The notes under the pieces: model-generated
What the model was told of the DNA's origin: nothing
What the model saw: only the letters and a program-made list of their open reading frames with translations
Database searches by the model: none
Position numbers and translations under genes: made by a program
Source of the DNA: Malus domestica
Taxonomy: Eukaryota; Streptophyta; Magnoliopsida; Rosales; Rosaceae
Length of the DNA: 64,000 nt
Assembly (NCBI RefSeq): GCF_042453785.1
Contig: NC_091661.1
Span: forward strand, 31,921,501 to 31,985,500
Direction: 5' to 3'
Shown: piece by piece, positions 37,001 through 48,543 of the stretch
Layout: the number at the start of each line of letters is the position of its first letter
Position numbering within the stretch: position 1 is the first letter of the stretch

Positions 37001-37907
37001 CTTTGGGCCTCGTCTTCCCCCACCCTTTGTTTCTTCAACTGGGCCCCTGTAGGCCCAGCACATCATACGGCTTTTTATTCTGGGCTTATTTTTAGCTACG
37101 CCCATTGAAACTCTATTTTGATCTTATTTTACCTCAGTAACTCAAAAGTCATCACCTTAGTCCTTAAAACTCAAAATTTGTTTCAATTTGATTTGGAGAC
37201 TCTTTTCTTCTTAAAACTTATAGGTCGCATCCTGAAACATATGTGGGACCCAACAACCAATAAGACTCTACCACATGTGCAACATGATTATAAATTTCCA
37301 TTATGTGTTAACATTCAACAATCAGAAAATTTTAATTTTAAAAGAAGTTGAAGAGATGAGAAACATAAAAAAGAAATTGATTAGCCTGGAGCACCCAAAC
37401 CAAACTCAAATAAGAAATTAACAGGTTTAAGGCAATGTGAAGCAACTTTTGAGTTTTATAAAGACAATTTTCGAGTTTCAGGGGCAAAATGGGATGAAAA
37501 TCAAGTTCTAGATGGCAAAATGGGACTAAAATTGAGTTCTAGAGGGCAAAGCGGAGTGAATTTTGAGTTTCAAAGACTAAAGTTGCGACTTTTACAAGAA
37601 GCAAAGTGAAATTAATAACACCAAACACCGAATTTGTGTCAATGACTAATATCCGACATGATGGCAAACAACGCGTAGTTGAATATTCCAACCAAGTGTG
37701 AAAGTCTAGTGAAGACCAAGTCGTGGGTGAGTTGCTTGTAACTAGTGCTAAGTCGAGGTTGAAGGTCACTGCGAGAGACATGAACCATTTCGTTTTCTTC
37801 TAAAAAAGACTTCAGTGGACTGGGTGGATACGATGCGCATATATATAAGTTAACTCGAGTGAGGGGATCTTCGATTTAGCAGAAGATAATTGGAGTGCTG
37901 AATGCTA

Positions 37908-37911
<4 letters not shown>

Positions 37912-37959
<48 letters not shown>
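37912..37959 (+). repeat. (GA)n microsatellite in the LRAT gene 1 leader
   Basis: About 24 GA units end directly at the start codon of LRAT gene 1. The copy before LRAT gene 2 is shorter (42762-42786) and the third copy is longer (52692-52774). Confidence 0.95.
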
Positions 37960-37963
<4 letters not shown>

Positions 37964-38770
37964 GTCTATTGTCAAACAGGATTTCCAAGGAGGAGCTCCA
38001 GCCGGGAGATCACGTCTATACTTATAGAAAACTGCATACATACTCCCACCATGGTAATTTTGCATTCTTTTTCTCTTTTTGCACGCTCACATTTATTTAT
38101 GTGCCTTGAATTTGCTTGATTTATTCAACCCAAATAACAAAAATTTACAGATATATGCATAAATCCCACTTTAAGCATATATGTGCATATATATTTATGG
38201 CATGGTTGCATGCATGCAGGTATATACGTGGGGGAAGGTAGGGTTATTCATTTTGTTAAAACAAAGGGAAAAGGGAAAATAAGTAGTAAGAGAAAGCCTC
38301 GATGCAGCGACTGCAAGAACGACCCAAACACGGCACGCGGAGTGGTGAAAACCTGCGTCGATTGCTTCCTGAAAGGTCACGGCCTTTTTCGATTCGAATA
38401 CAACGTGTCTCACAATCGCTTCAATATCAAAAACAGGGGGACTTGCAGCACTGAGAGTTGTTATCCGGGAGGCGAAACTGTTCGTCGTGCCTCAGAGATT
38501 TTCGACAAGGATCCGACTCATGGGACGGGTTTCGGTGAATACAATTTGCTTAAAAACAACTGCGAGGACTTTGCCAGCTATTGCAAAAGAGGCACGAGCG
38601 TGAGCGAGCAGGCTGTGAGGGTTTGGTCTGTGGGGAATAGTTTTGCAGATTCAACAAATAGTAGTAGTACTAGTAGTGCTGCTTCCCCATCCAGAATTGA
38701 TGATGCTACTACTTCCAAGGCTGCTTTTCTTATTTCCAAGGCTACTTCTTTCTTTTCTTCCGAGTCTTGA
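37960..38770 (+). CDS. LRAT-domain protein, copy 1
   Basis: Two exons (37960-38053 and 38220-38770) give 214 residues. It starts MSLLSNRISKEELQPGDHVY, the typical entry to an LRAT (NlpC/P60-like) thiol fold. The likely catalytic residues are visible: His in YSHHGIYVGEG, the second His in RVIHFV and Cys in NNCEDFASYCK. An inserted Cys-rich loop (CSDCKNDPN, CVDCFLKGHG) and a Ser-rich tail follow. Animal relatives transfer acyl groups; plant members are poorly known, so the substrate is unknown. The start is chosen because the first exon carries the conserved GDH motif; the ATG in exon 2 would lose it. The gene is divergent from eL13 and paralogous to 42787-43620. Confidence 0.9.
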
Positions 38771-38782
38771 TTCTGTTTAGAC

Positions 38783-38966
38783 GGAATTGGATCCTCTCCT
38801 GAGCAGGATCCTCCTGATCCAACAACACGGACCGTTAGATTTTGATCCAACAACTACAAACAGGTACCTCTCTAAAAGTTTAATAATTGTAACCGTTGAA
38901 TTAAAATTCAATGCCCCATGTTAGTGGGTCAGGAGGATCCAACTCCTCAGGAGAGGATCCAATTCC
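38783..38966. mobile_element. MITE in the 3' UTR of LRAT gene 1
   Basis: The inverted ends ggaattggatcctctcctga match almost perfectly over about 20 bp. The flanks tgtttagac and tgttagacc may be a 9-bp target duplication, which would suit a Mutator-like element. The paralogous site after LRAT gene 2 (43621-43640) reads straight through without the element, so it inserted after the duplication. Confidence 0.75.
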
Positions 38967-39485
38967 CTGTTAGACCGTGTCAGGTATACTCAGTCAACAA
39001 CTCTTATCCAATGGGAATTATGTTAGGTTTGTTTGACTTTTGAATTTTGAATTGTACACTTGTAAATAGGGTTTTTGAAACCCTGATGTAATATGGAAAT
39101 CATTACAAATAGATTGCACCCTACAACGTTGAGGACAAGCAATTATAGTGAAAAACCTGCCTTCTGTTCTTTAACTTCTCACGGTTCATATTTTTACAGA
39201 TTCTTCATCATGATCAAGAATGTTGCATATATACTAACACACACTATGATATTTAGATGTGAGAAAACAAACTTAGAATTTGGTAAAAGTTAGAATTTAT
39301 AAATTGACATGCATCATTTGAATTCATAAACATAGAGACTTAGAATTTTTCGTGTGAATAAAAACTTGAAATTTGGGACCTCAAATTTCTAAGTTTAAAT
39401 TTTATATAAGAGCTAGATAGATTAAATTTATAGATTTAGTCTTTCTAGCATTACCCTTGACATAAATAGTTGTTATTTTCATGAG

Positions 39486-40132
39486 TGAGATTTAAAAATA
39501 AAAAAATACAACCATGAGTGGCTATCACCACCACCACATGTCATTGCCATACAATCTTCATACTCGATGCCGTCTTCTCCGCCAAAACACAACATGATCA
39601 CTGCCACATACCCATGTCGCTACTATCATCACCATCACCGCCACCACTACTACCAACACATTTCCTAATTACAATGCCTCATTTATATATTAATGACAAT
39701 ATACACATTATATTTCATATTTAAATTTCATTGTCCTTTTCGTCACAAGAAAATTTACAAATTTTGAAAAAAAATTATGTCATTTCAAATTCTCTAGCAA
39801 CCTTAAATTTTCTCATCTAAACAATAATTTTTTTTTGAAACCCATGGAGTTTGCTAAGCCTCACATGTCCAAAATAAATCTTTTTTATTCCAAATCACAA
39901 TATATGTCTTTTATTTTTGGACAAAAAAATTAGATGTTGTTGGAACAAGCCCTTTAACAAGAGGATCCCCATTTAAAAAAAAAATAAGGACACATTCTTG
40001 ACCGTTGGATTGACTTTAATAAAATTGTGTGGTTGAGATTAAATTACATGCCACATAATTTAATTAAAGTCAAATCTAACGGTCAAAAAAATATCTCTAC
40101 TTTTTAAAAAAAAATAAGGATCCATCTTATTA
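39486..40132. other. Spacer/PPR promoter copy
   Basis: This stretch is homologous to 52785-53460 upstream of the intact PPR gene, including the caccaccaccacatgtcat tract and the aaataagga / aaaatagggatcc palindrome-like motif. No coding sequence. Confidence 0.7.
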
Positions 40133-40441
40133 AAAGATTCATATGTTTAGGACTCGATCCAAGACACCTGGTTGGGTCAGGCTCGTATCTAACCGGTCCA
40201 ATAAAAGCAAGCAAAAACACTGATATTCTCTTCTGTCCGAGATGCCTCAAACACTCCGAGACGTACAATTTCCACGCTTCTTTCACTCACTCGAATCGTA
40301 CCAAGAACGCGAAAGATTTCAAATTTACAGCACCCTATGACGAAAACACTTCAGTTCAGAACTACCTAATTGCTCAAACCACCGGAGAGGAACTTTCCGG
40401 CGAATCATACAACAATTTGATAAGTGGGTTCTGCAGAGCAT
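40133..40441 (+). pseudogene. Truncated 5' copy of the PPR gene
   Basis: This matches 53459-53861 of the intact PPR gene, with a deletion of about 100 bp (equivalent to 53540-53645) that removes the true start codon. It stops at codons for ISGFCRA and then runs directly into a copy of the eL13 leader intron. No start, no repeats, so no function as a PPR protein. Confidence 0.9.
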
Positions 40442-41530
40442 AATTCAGAATTCCAAATGCACAAATAACACAACAAATACCGAATTCCAAATTCCAAATG
40501 CACAAATAACACAACAAATACCGAATTCCAAATGCACAAATAACAAAACAAATACCGAATATCCAACGAAAAACACAAAGACAATCATCTCCCTGGATCC
40601 ATCACAAGCAATAAAAAAACCTCAAAAATACGAATCATACAGTTCATCTTTCTCAAAAAAAAAAAACATCATAAAGTTCAGAAAACGCAATACACTGCTA
40701 GCAGAAACAGAATCCAGCACACGATAATTATTCCAATCCGATAAAAAACTCAGCGACCAAAAGGATACAAAACCAAGATGAAGAAAAATCCACACCATAT
40801 CAGAAGCAATAAAACCCTAGAAATCTAAGCATAAGCAAATTTAAACGCCTAAATCTTCGGTTTTGGAGACCCAAAAAACGTGAGACGAAGAAAACAATGA
40901 AATGAGAAACATTAATCGAAGATTTCTACAGAAAAACAGAGAGGGAAAGGGAAAGTGAGGAAAACCTGAAATCGGAGTTCGCGATGAAATGCTCTCTTAC
41001 TCCCTCTACTCGCGCGGCCTCAACAACGACTGTGCGAGCTAGGGTTTATGATAGATAGGAGAAAACCCGAGTGTCTTTCGTATTGGGTCGGAAGTTTTGG
41101 GCCTCGTCTTCTCCCACCCTGTGCTTCGTTCTTAGTTCAACTCGGCCGCTGTAGGCCCAGCATATCATACGGCTTGTTTATTCTTGGCTTATTTTTAGTT
41201 ACGACAATTTTTGATCTCATTTTGCCATTTGGAACTTAATTTTGATCTCATTTTGCCTCTATAACTCAAAAGTCACCACTTTAGTCCTGAAACTCAAAAT
41301 GTGTTTCAATTTCATTTGTATACTCTTTTTTCTTCTTAAAACTTATAGGTCGCATCCTGAAACATACGTGGGACCCAATACTCAATAAGACTACCACATG
41401 TGCAACATGATTATAAATTTCCATTATGTGTTAACATTCAACAATAAAAAAATCTTAAGTTTAAAAGAAGTTGAAGAGATGAGAAACATAAAAAAGAAAT
41501 TGATTAGCCTGGAGCACCCAAACCGAACTC
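40441..41530 (-). pseudogene. Duplicated eL13 5' UTR and promoter without the coding region
   Basis: It aligns with 36449-37415. The non-coding exon with its donor (aatttcag-type, near 40967) and the promoter are kept, but the eL13 exons are missing because the break lies within the leader intron. Near the break an attccaaatgcacaaataac unit is repeated three times (40451-40555), where the parent has one copy. If still active, the promoter would transcribe leftwards into the PPR fragment. Confidence 0.85.
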
Positions 41531-42479
41531 ATATCATTTTCATATTATACTCGTTATCTTAACAAATCGTGTTGTATCAAATTTGTTATCTTAACTAGTT
41601 CTTAATAAGTGACCTGATAACCACCCGATTTGTTAACGGTTGTGTCCTTTTGTGTTAGGTTAATGAGTTATTTAAGAAGTTGTCATGCCTAATGTCTAGG
41701 TCTGACAAATAATATTTTATTGAGTTCTTAAAGGGTGACCCAATCACGACCTGATTCGTTAACGAGTTGACTCAAAGTCTGTTATTTTCGTGTTATGCTA
41801 TGTCGAGTGTTAATGGGTCGTGCAATGTTATGTCGTGTGTTAATGGGTTGTGCAAAAAATTGCTAAGTCTAAAATTTAGGCTTTATGGTTATTGAAGAAA
41901 GTTGGGGTTTGGGGTTCCATCATAAAATTAAAGGAAAACTAATGAAAAGTCCAAAAAAACTTCTATTTTAATGAAAAGCTCTTTTTAAAGGTATAGTGAA
42001 TAGTGACAGTTAAAGGTAAAAATGTGGTTTTTCATTAAAAGTGAATAGTATTGGGAGTATTTTGTTAAAACTCCCTAAAATTAATTGGCAATATAGGAAT
42101 GAGCCCAACTTACTTATAAGCCCTAACAAGGTCTCTCTTCTCATCAATGTGTGATTCATTTTTAACAGTTAGGATCAGTTACAGTCCACAAAAGAAAGTA
42201 ATATGTTGGTCAAAGGTTGATTTTTTTTAGGGTAATGAAATTATTCGTGAGGCTAGTAAATGGAGTTCGAAAGCTGCTGCTTGTGAAGTATGGAAGGAGA
42301 TCAAATTCGAATTCGAAGCAATGGATACTCTGTAATCCAGTTATTACTTAACTGTTAGTTCTCTTAATTGAATTGAAATTAAATTCGGCCCAATCTTTTT
42401 TTTGGTCTTGAGTGTATTAAAACTATATAAAAACAGGCTAGCTACCCTTATAGATCGGGTGATTAAATTGTACATAATC
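41530..42479. other. Sequence inserted or retained only in the right duplication unit
   Basis: This interrupts the match between the two eL13-LRAT spacers. It contains gttaacgagttgactcaaa and gggtcgtgcaa motifs like those near 32150-32250, so it is probably a decayed dispersed repeat. No gene seen. Confidence 0.4.
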
Positions 42480-42786
42480 ACACCAAACACCAAATTTGCC
42501 AAACAACGCGTAGTTGAATATTTCAACCAAGTGTGAAAGTCTAGCGAAGACCAAGTATTGGGTGAGTTGCTTGTAATAACAAGGGCTAAGTCGAGGTTGA
42601 AGTGGCAAGTTGTGGGAAACTTCACTGAGAGAGAAATGAAACCATTTCCTTTTCTTCTAAAAAGACTGCGGTGGGTGGCTACGATGCGCATATATATATG
42701 TTAACTTGAGTGAGGGGATCTTCAATTTAACAGAAGATAATTGGACTGCTGAATGCTAGCCTAGAGAGAGAGAGAGAGAGAGAGAG

Positions 42787-43620
42787 ATGAGTCTATTGTC
42801 AAACAGGATTTCCAGGGAGGAGCTCCAGCCGGGAGATCACATATATGCTTATAGAAAAGCGCATGCATACTCCCACCATGGTGATTATTTAATTACAAAA
42901 AAAATAAAAATTTTGCGTTCTTTTTCTCGTTTTACACGCTCTCGTTAATTTATGTGCCTTGAATTTGCTTAATTTATTCAATCCAAATAACAAAAATTTA
43001 CAGATATATGCATAAATCCCACTTTAAGCATATATGTGTGTATATATTTATGGCATGGTTGCACGGATGCAGGTATATACGTGGGGGAAGGTAGGGTTAT
43101 TCATTTTGTTGCAACAAAGGAAAAAACAAGAAGTACGAGAGAGCCTCGATGCAGCGACTGCAAGAACGACCCAAACACGGCACGCGGCGTGCTGAAAACC
43201 TGCGTCGATTGCTTCCTGAAAGGTCACGGCCTTCTTCGATTCGAATACAACGTGTCTCACGATCGCTTCAAATTCAAACACAAGGGGACTTGCAGCACTG
43301 AGAGTTGTGATCCGAGAGACGAAACGGTTCGTCGTGCCTCAGAGATTTTCGACAAGGATCGGACTCATGGGACGGGTTTCGGTGAATACGATTTGCTTAA
43401 AAACAACTGCGAGGACTTTGCCAGCTATTGCAAAAGAGGCACGAGCGTGAGCGAGCAGGTTGTGAGGGCTATGTCTGTGGGGAACAGTTTTGCAGATTCA
43501 TCAAGTAGTAGTAGTACTAGTAGTGCTGCTTCACCATCCGGAATTGATGATGCTGATAATAATTCCAAGACTGCTTTTCTTATTTCCAAGGCTACTTCTT
43601 TCTTTTCTTCTGTGTCATAA
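42787..43620 (+). CDS. LRAT-domain protein, copy 2
   Basis: Two exons (42787-42880 and 43073-43620) give 213 residues. It is a close paralogue of the gene at 37960: same exon border (HH|GIYVGEG), same His-His-Cys set (SHHGIYV, VIHFVATK, NNCEDFASYC) and same Cys-rich loop. Differences cluster in the Lys/Arg stretch after VIHF and in the Ser-rich tail (SSSSSSTSSAASPS). The frame is open throughout, so selection has probably kept both copies, although I cannot measure this here. Function unknown beyond the LRAT fold. A short (GA)n tract lies at its start, as in copy 1. Confidence 0.9.
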
Positions 43621-43707
43621 TTCTGTTAGACCGTGTCATGTTTCCTCTTTAGATACAAACTCTTCAGTTTGTATACTCAATCAACAACTCTTATCCAATA
43701 GGAATTA

Positions 43708-46308
43708 TTAGAAATTGAGCCCGCGCGATGCCGCAGGTTTTAAAATTGTGTTAAATGCGTGAAATATATAAAAATATATTCTCATCCATATCACTATATA
43801 TTTACATGCTAATGTTCAATAAAGAAAAAACCAGTCTACAAAACTACGCATAACAACCTTAGTTGATCTGTCTTCCCAAGATATCAACAACCAATTACGA
43901 AATAAAGCATATATCTCGTTATTTAAACAAAACTAAATTATTGGTCTTACCCTCACAGCTAGAACCCTAATCTCATAAGTGTGACATATAATGCAGGCAA
44001 AGCCCATGCCATGTCCCAGTTCTGAAACTCCTCAATAAAAGCACTGCATGGTTCACCATTAGATATTAGTCAAAAACCAAGGTTAAATCTAGTGCAACAA
44101 CAGAGATATATAGTATAGGATCATACAAAAGGAAGTTATATAGTAAGACACTTTAACCAATTCATTCAACTGGAAATGGAGAAGGCAAATAGAGCATAAA
44201 AATTAACAGGCTTAGCAACTAAGCAGAAGAATGTTCAAGTTGATGCAATGAGAGTTCTACTTATACATCAGCACTAAGCAAAATAAACTAGGTTAGTTTG
44301 TGGATATGCAACCCGAAATTAACACTAATAAAAATAGCACTTGAATCAAATGCTTAAACAAAAGCAGATGTTAAACATGAGAAAAATTACATGGAAAAGA
44401 AATCAATGTTAAATATCCTAGGTGCTCCATTTATAATTATTCTCTATTTCTATATATTTAAACTACCAATTATCTACACAAATATTTCATTTCCTTGCAA
44501 CTACCACTACTATAAACAAAACATACTTGATAGAGCACCTAATTGCGTTTTAACTACATCATTATTAAAAAAACCATTGGGTGGGACATGCAGAGTGTTG
44601 CAATGGAAGCAAGAAGACAGAATATAGGAGTGTGGATTAAGTGTGCCATATGCTATATCAATGCCAACATTTCATTTTTACTTAAAATAGCCCCTAAGAT
44701 TAAATAATAAATACAGAACTCACCAAACCACTTAGCCCAACAAAAAAATGCTGAGAATAAACATGTGTCAATATGTAGCCAAAGGAGACATAAACTATAA
44801 ATCAACAATGGCTAAAAACAAAATCTCAGAGACCAAACATGCACGAACAGAATGTTGGAAGACATAAAAACACGGCTAATTTCAAGCATAAACTATCTCT
44901 GAAAAATTAATACCTCAAGTTTATTTTCCAAATCTACACCATAAATATTACTTAAAATTGAACCAGCCTTGACAACAAACTAAGGAAGCTCCTTGAAGTG
45001 CTGTAAAACACCCCAATAAGAAGAAGAAAATAAGATGCCAAGAATTCATGAGGAAAGACGGTCTAGTGCCTAAGAACCAACGAAGTGAAACTTTGCTTGC
45101 TATATATGGATATGCATGCTATAAGAAAGATTTATTCCCCATGTAGTTGGCTGTTCTCTGTACTCTTAAGATAACCCAAGTAGACTAATTATAATGATGC
45201 AAAATATATATAAATCTGACTGTTTTTTAAAACTGGGATTGGAAAGAATCAATACCTTGGCATATAACTGTCTTCAACAATTCTTGCAAGATCATCTTTC
45301 TAGCCATGCAACAAATCCAAATTGAGCACCATTGCATAATCTTGGGCTTACATTGTGGAAAGCAGAAGCACCGCCAGCGTTTAGAACAATCAACGTTACT
45401 TGCCAACATCATTAGAGAGTGAACAATTAGGACCATTTTTTCTGTCCAGCCATTTTAGTTGGCCTAACTCTATGTAATTGCTTCTAATAACAGAATATTC
45501 CCATTTATTTCTGTGTAACCTTCAAAAGTCTCACTCATCTACCTCCCAATCCCCTCCAATCTTCCAACAGATGTATAAATGAAACAATGAAAATATATGG
45601 GAACTCAAAACTCAAGTGACCTTTCTTCTTGCATGAGAACTCAAATTCAAAACTCAAAATTAAGTCTCATAAAAAAGTATAAAGCCATCTTATTTTTTTA
45701 CCACATAAACAACAAATCACAAATGTAACTATACACGTAGATAAAAGATTATTCAAATTTAGATAAAATTCGCAAATGAGTCATACAGAATTAGAATTAT
45801 ATTAACATTTTTCATCCCTGGTTTACATTCATGTTTACAACTATATTACACTTCTAAACTTTCTTGGTCGTCACTTCAGAACTTCCGTCTTTTATTTTTC
45901 ATGATATACATGCTTCTCTGTTACAATTTGGAAAAATAAAAGTTGTTAATGTAAATGAATAACAGTTTTAGTGAAGAGAGTGATTTTCCTAATTGCTAAA
46001 ATAATTGATTAAATTTATGTGGTACTCAAATGCATTTAATAAGATTCATTAAAATAAAAATTGCAAGCTACCTTTTATCGTCAGTCAGCAACCTTCTACA
46101 AATTTTATTTTGGTGCCAGCACGAACAGTCACAACCTTCGTAATTAACAATTGACAAAAACCTGTCCAGATTCAAGATAAATCTTCAATGACTGTCATAC
46201 GATAAAATATGCCATTCTTATAGTAGCATTCTTGCAATAAATAAAAAAGAAAAAGACAACCATTGAGTTGGTTTCCTTCCAAATTCAATTCATCCACCAT
46301 ACATAAAA
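43708..46308 (-). mobile_element. Helitron-like insertion (3' end seen), left part
   Basis: Here the right duplication unit departs from the left. Read on the minus strand, the sequence ends with a GC-rich hairpin (cctgcg gcat cgcggg region), then about nine bases, then CTAA followed by T, the hallmark of a Helitron 3' end inserted between A and T. No rolling-circle Rep/helicase frame was found. The interior is AT-rich with no recognisable gene. The 5' TC end was not located; it may lie beyond the LTR element, up to about 51770. Confidence 0.45.
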
Positions 46309-46313
46309 CAACT

Positions 46314-47418
46314 TGTTGACCCTAGAAACTACAGAGCCTACGTGGCGTGCAGGCCGAGTATTTTCTAAGCTAACTACGTCCTTCGGTGATTGTGGGGCGT
46401 GCCAACTCGTCGGCCGAGCTCGGCCGAGGAGTAAATTTGTTGATGTTGCGTTGAGCGCGCTGCTGACTTCTGTGTCTTGCGATTGCGGCCGAGGAAGGAA
46501 CAATTCTCGGCCTCTTGGGTTCTAGAGCCTGAAGACAAGGCTGCTAATTTGCGAAGTTCAATCTCAAATTTGGTTGTCAACGTGCCGAATACAGTAACCT
46601 GGTAACACCTCACTTCGCCGAGAAGGCTGATGAGATGACCTCGACCAATAAGGATTCGGAAATCCTTCTCGACCGAGACTTGGATAGGTAACCAGTCGTC
46701 CTCGCCGTAGTGCTGTTGATGCCAACGGAGGATGCTGCGAGATCGGCTGATTCTACGGTGACAGAGCTATCTATGCCGACTTAAGATATCACCGGTTGCC
46801 TTCACAGTGCTGTTGATGCCAACGGAAGATGTGTCAGCGAAAAAAGAAAAAGAAAAATCACAAGTTGTGAGAGTTTGCGCAGGGCAATTTTGTATTGATT
46901 TTGTAGGGCTTTGAATGGTGTGCAACCCTCCCTACTTATAGTGAAAGTTACACCCGTCCGCTTGATACTCTTGGAGAGTCCTAATTGGACTCTGTCTTGT
47001 GGAGTTGCATCTGGTTGTACATTTGTCTTATATCCTTTGGCCAAGGATCATATCCCTTTATGCCAATAAGCTTCCCGCCTTGAAATATGCCAATAATATG
47101 CATGTATGGCTGACCAACGCCAATCATGCGGCTGATTAAATCCAAATTGGCATCCTTATCTTTATGCATGCGCAAAAATCCATACCAATCCATAACCATT
47201 CGCCAATAATCAGTAATGCATTAGGATTCTAATGCCCCACCATCCTACGAATAAATTGGGGTTTTAGATAAAAACTAGGTTTAATAAATTATGATTAAAA
47301 TCCCAACATTATCTCAATCATAATTTATTTCAACCACTTTGTCGTTCAACGGCCTAAAACCCTGCTCATCCGACGACCTTGATTGCTCGGGCCGATATTG
47401 TAAAAATAGGTCCAAACA
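46314..47418 (-). repeat. LTR (left copy)
   Basis: 1,105 bp. About a dozen single-base differences from the right copy, so roughly 99% identity. It contains ggccgag-rich motifs and a tatagtgaaagttacac region that may hold the promoter. Confidence 0.95.
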
Positions 47419-47735
47419 TTGCCTCCCAGTTTCCTTGAGCTTCGGCCCGTAGGCCGAATGGTTAAGGAAATTAGCTCAGTCGAAGAAATGTACGGTCGAG
47501 GAGTCCACTCCATAGCATGACACGTCTTGAATATGATCAAATAAGTAATAATCTTGGTAGCCTTATGGTCCCCTCAGTCAACACAATGCCAAATGACCTA
47601 CCATCCCCATTTGTTTTCAGCCACCATCTGTGAGATAGCAACAAAACTGGGGTCGAGGGTAAAGTGGGCCGAGGCCGAGAAGAATTGAGGTCGAGGTCGA
47701 TAAGAAATGGTCCCTATGAATTCGGCCTGCCTATA

Positions 47736-47738
<3 letters not shown>

Positions 47739-47773
<35 letters not shown>
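47739..47773. repeat. (TA)n microsatellite
   Basis: An AT dinucleotide run inside the LTR element interior. Confidence 0.85.
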
Positions 47774-47776
<3 letters not shown>

Positions 47777-48288
47777 CGACCCAGCCGTATATCATCGAAT
47801 GATGAATCCTCTCTATTCATAAACTCCTCTCGGCCAAATCAATACCTGCCGAGTCATCACCGAGAGCCACCGTCTAGCACCCACCATCGAATAAAGATTG
47901 GTCGCTGAATTCCAGGGAAAACAAATAAAACCACTTTACTTCGTTCGGTCGAAAAAAAAAAAAAACCTTTGGACACAACCGAACTCGTCGTACTGAAGCC
48001 AAGCTCAACAACATATACTGGGTAGCTCAGCCCATGCGTCGGTAATACGAAACCAACTCATTTACCAGCGGAGATCATCGTCGAACAGCAAAACCTTTTC
48101 AATACATGACTCGGCAAAAATTTGATGGACCTGCCGAGCTTGGTGAGAACCATAACAAATTGGGCCGAGGTTAATGATTTGGCCGAGACTCCAATTTGTA
48201 TCTATGCCGAGATTGTTATGTGAGTGAATGCATAAGGCTGCCATGCACTCACTTTGAGCCGGCCGAATGATTTTTTTTTTTTTTTTTT

Positions 48289-48440
48289 TCGGCCAAAAGC
48301 TAATATATATATAAACACCCATATATATATATAAACACCCATACACACACACGGCATCAGGCCTATATAGACACATTCGGCCAAAAGCTAATATATATAT
48401 ATAAACACCCATACACACACGGCATCAGGCCACAATGATG
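48289..48440. repeat. Tandem duplication of a ~90-bp block in the LTR element
   Basis: The series tcggccaaaagctaatat, ataaacaccca, cacacggcatcaggcc occurs twice in succession (starts 48288 and 48379), with an extra internal ataaacaccc copy in the first. Confidence 0.8.
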
Positions 48441-48543
48441 TTGGCTTGAAATAATATATAAATATATATATATTTGTTGCCCCCCCTTATTTTCTTACGC
48501 ATCGGCTTGCATAGCCGTATGTTTAAGAAAATAATATATATAT

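Larger units (their letters stand above)
36447..40441. repeat. Segmental duplication, left unit
   Basis: This unit contains the eL13 5' UTR intron and promoter, LRAT gene 1, its downstream spacer, and the promoter plus start of a PPR gene. Nearly the same order recurs from 40441 on to the intact PPR gene at 53861. Matching pairs include 36449-37415 with 40441-41530, 37620-38770 with 42480-43620 and 39486-40441 with 52785-53861. Confidence 0.85.

Noticed and set aside
37850-38065. Minus-strand frame rich in Ser-Leu
   Set aside because: It is a translation of the (GA)n microsatellite opposite the LRAT leader. The same holds for 52631-52901.
46802-47199. Repeated 72-80 residue frames in both copies at 46.8 and 49.9 kb
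   Set aside because: They are the same LTR sequence read twice, not genes.
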